From an uncultured Collinsella sp. (GTDB lineage: Bacteria > Actinomycetota > Coriobacteriia > Coriobacteriales > Coriobacteriaceae), in contig CABSNH010000099.1 of assembly GCA_902478985.1 (NCBI GenBank), positions 1-5,990 on the forward strand: a DNA stretch of 5,990 bases, written 5' to 3'. The translations under genes and the position numbers were made by a program. Below, in pieces: positions 4,831 through 5,990 of the stretch (position 1 is the stretch's first letter; every line of letters starts with the position of its first letter). The notes beneath the pieces are model-generated. The model searched no databases and had not been told where the DNA came from. It saw nothing but the letters and a program-made list of their open reading frames with translations.

Positions 4831-5892
4831 CTATTCAATCATGCCGCGCTCGAGCGTGCCGAGTGCCGCGCGGGCGTCCCATGCTGCAATGCGCTTCTCG
4901 GTCTTCCACGTTTGGAAGAACCAACCGGCAGCCGGCGCAAACGAAGCCAGCTGGTTGGCGATAAACACGCGCTCGTAGGCATTGCGGCCCTCGGGCGTAA
5001 CCGACGAGTTGGCAAAGATCGCCGCGCCCGACCATTCGCCCACCAGCACGGGGAACCCAGTCGAAATCGCTTCTTTGAGCTCGCGCTTGTTGCGCGAAAT
5101 CGCCGTCGTCAGCCCGCGGGGGCTCGTGATATCGAGCGCATATTCGTCGCGGTAATGGTACAGGTGAAGGTCCATGTAGACGTTCTTGTACTTGGCGCCG
5201 CGCATAAAATGCTTCCACTCGCTGGGATGCCCCGACGACGAGAAGACGACGATCTTATCCTCGGGCATATATGAACGGACGAGCTCATAGGCATCGCGAT
5301 AGAAGTTGCGCAGGTAGTGCGCCGGAATGCCATCCGTCATGGTGAAGAGGCTCTTGCGGACACTCATCTGCGGCGTATCCAGCAGCTCAATGCCCAGCAG
5401 GCTCTCGGCCTCGCCGTAGCGATCGGCCAGGCGCTCGAGCACGTCGAGCGCGACATGACGACCGTTGGTGGACGAATGCCACTCGGCAACAGCCTCTGGC
5501 GTGGCGGGCGAATCATTGGAATCGCCCTGGCCACCGGGCACAGTTGCTAGATCAAGCAGCACGCGGATGTCATACTTGGCAGCCCACTCAATCGCACGGT
5601 CAATGTAGTCGACAACCGAGATGTAGGACGCATCGGACTCCTGCGAGCCAAAGGCATACCAGGGCACCGGCAGACGCACGGCATTGAGACCGATCTGCGC
5701 CATGCGACGGAAATCGTCCTCGCTCACAAACGTCTCGTAATGACGGCGCATGCGCTCGTTATAGGCGGCGGTGCCCATGGCCTCCTGCAGCTCGGCCGCA
5801 TTGGATGCACCGGTCGCCGCGTATAGCGACGGGGTCACCCAAGGCTCGGGAATAAACCAGCCAGAGAGATTAACGCCGAGTATCCTCTCCAT
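4831..5892 (-). CDS. GH5-like (exo-beta-glucanase-type) protein, probable pseudoenzyme
   Basis: This resembles glycoside hydrolase family 5, closest by eye to fungal-type exo-1,3-beta-glucanases (GH5_9). Residues below count from the upstream GTG as 1. GVNLSGWFIPEPWVTPSLY (7-25) corresponds to the family's GVNLGGW..EPW.TPS, GLNAVRLPVPWYAF (69-82) to G.N.VRIP, and GWFFQTWKTE (324-333) to GW..WTWKTE. The nucleophile is kept in VLVGEWSGA (E287), as are R74, H244 and Y246. The acid/base motif NEP is replaced by D173-T174-P175, and the DLH motif reads DLA (A117), so normal hydrolysis is unlikely. There is no signal peptide or membrane segment, so it should be cytoplasmic. The ATG at 5892 is preferred because AAGGGGG lies 5 bases upstream. 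The in-frame GTG at 5895 has only 2-base spacing. Confidence 0.82.
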   Translation of the reverse strand: MERILGVNLSGWFIPEPWVTPSLYAATGASNAAELQEAMGTAAYNERMRRHYETFVSEDDFRRMAQIGLNAVRLPVPWYAFGSQESDASYISVVDYIDRAIEWAAKYDIRVLLDLATVPGGQGDSNDSPATPEAVAEWHSSTNGRHVALDVLERLADRYGEAESLLGIELLDTPQMSVRKSLFTMTDGIPAHYLRNFYRDAYELVRSYMPEDKIVVFSSSGHPSEWKHFMRGAKYKNVYMDLHLYHYRDEYALDITSPRGLTTAISRNKRELKEAISTGFPVLVGEWSGAAIFANSSVTPEGRNAYERVFIANQLASFAPAAGWFFQTWKTEKRIAAWDARAALGTLERGMIE

Positions 5893-5897
5893 CACTG

Positions 5898-5904
5898 CCC
5901 CCTT
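5898..5904 (-). promoter_or_regulatory. Shine-Dalgarno of the GH5-like gene
   Basis: On the minus strand AAGGGGG is followed by CA, then GTG, then ATG. Spacing is 5 bases to the ATG at 5892 and 2 bases to the GTG at 5895. This favours the ATG start and a protein of 353 residues. Confidence 0.6.
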
Positions 5905-5957
5905 CGGATCGTGCAGGCCGAACCCGCATCGTATTGCATAGGATAAGTATCGTTTTG

Positions 5958-5963
5958 AGTATA
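5958..5963 (-). promoter_or_regulatory. Candidate -10 box upstream of the GH5-like gene
   Basis: The minus strand has TATACT, a five-of-six match to TATAAT, about 65 bases before the GH5-like start, in a locally AT-richer stretch. No good -35 box is found at 16-18 bases upstream (the best-placed hexamers are GTCGCC and GGTCGC). If real, it would start the GH5-rsmI transcript with a leader of roughly 55 bases. The gene that precedes it lies outside the window. Confidence 0.3.
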
Positions 5964-5990
5964 CCCGCGTGTGCGGACAGGCGACCGAAC

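Noticed and set aside
5934..5965. Divergent plus-strand promoter (TTGCAT ... TATACC) near the right edge
   Set aside because: The spacer is about 20 bases and no plus-strand gene begins within the window, so there is nothing to support it.

Overview
The window is a GC-rich bacterial chromosome fragment in which every convincing gene lies on the minus strand. It carries core housekeeping genes in an order familiar from Actinomycetota: rsmI, metG, ksgA (rsmA), tatD. The protein style (a short MetRS without a C-terminal tRNA-binding domain, GC-rich codon use, strong AAGGAGG-type ribosome binding sites) suggests a gut Coriobacteriia, perhaps Collinsella or a relative. That assignment is from familiarity, not from a search, and is held with moderate confidence.

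Layout in transcription order (right to left): (1) a GH5 exo-glucanase-like protein of about 353 residues with no signal peptide, whose acid/base glutamate and two neighbouring active-site residues are replaced; (2) six bases later, rsmI, the 16S rRNA C1402 2'-O-methyltransferase; (3) a 69-base gap, then metG, methionyl-tRNA synthetase; (4) a strong intrinsic terminator between metG and ksgA; (5) ksgA, the A1518/A1519 dimethyltransferase; (6) tatD, overlapping the end of ksgA by 11 bases; (7) a complete tRNA-Leu(CAG) with its own likely promoter and terminator.

The left end (1-271) is unlike the rest. Bases 1-28 are the end of the Illumina Nextera read-2 adapter, including the full 19-base Tn5 mosaic end, so they are not genomic. 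Next comes a near-perfect direct repeat (38-100 and 226-289) containing the 3' end of the tRNA-Leu gene plus its terminator. The two copies flank about 125 bases of hairpin-rich DNA that also holds a tRNA-like T-arm on the plus strand. This could be the footprint of integration or recombination at a tRNA T-loop, or a contig-end assembly artefact. The adapter beside it makes the artefact a serious possibility.

Functionally, the cluster serves translation: two methyltransferases that modify the decoding region of 16S rRNA, the enzyme that charges initiator and elongator tRNA-Met, a TatD metal-dependent nuclease, and a leucine tRNA. The GH5-like protein is the outlier. I see no defence system, CRISPR array, complete mobile element or wholly novel system. 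The most notable biological signals are the probable GH5 pseudoenzyme and the tRNA-end duplication.
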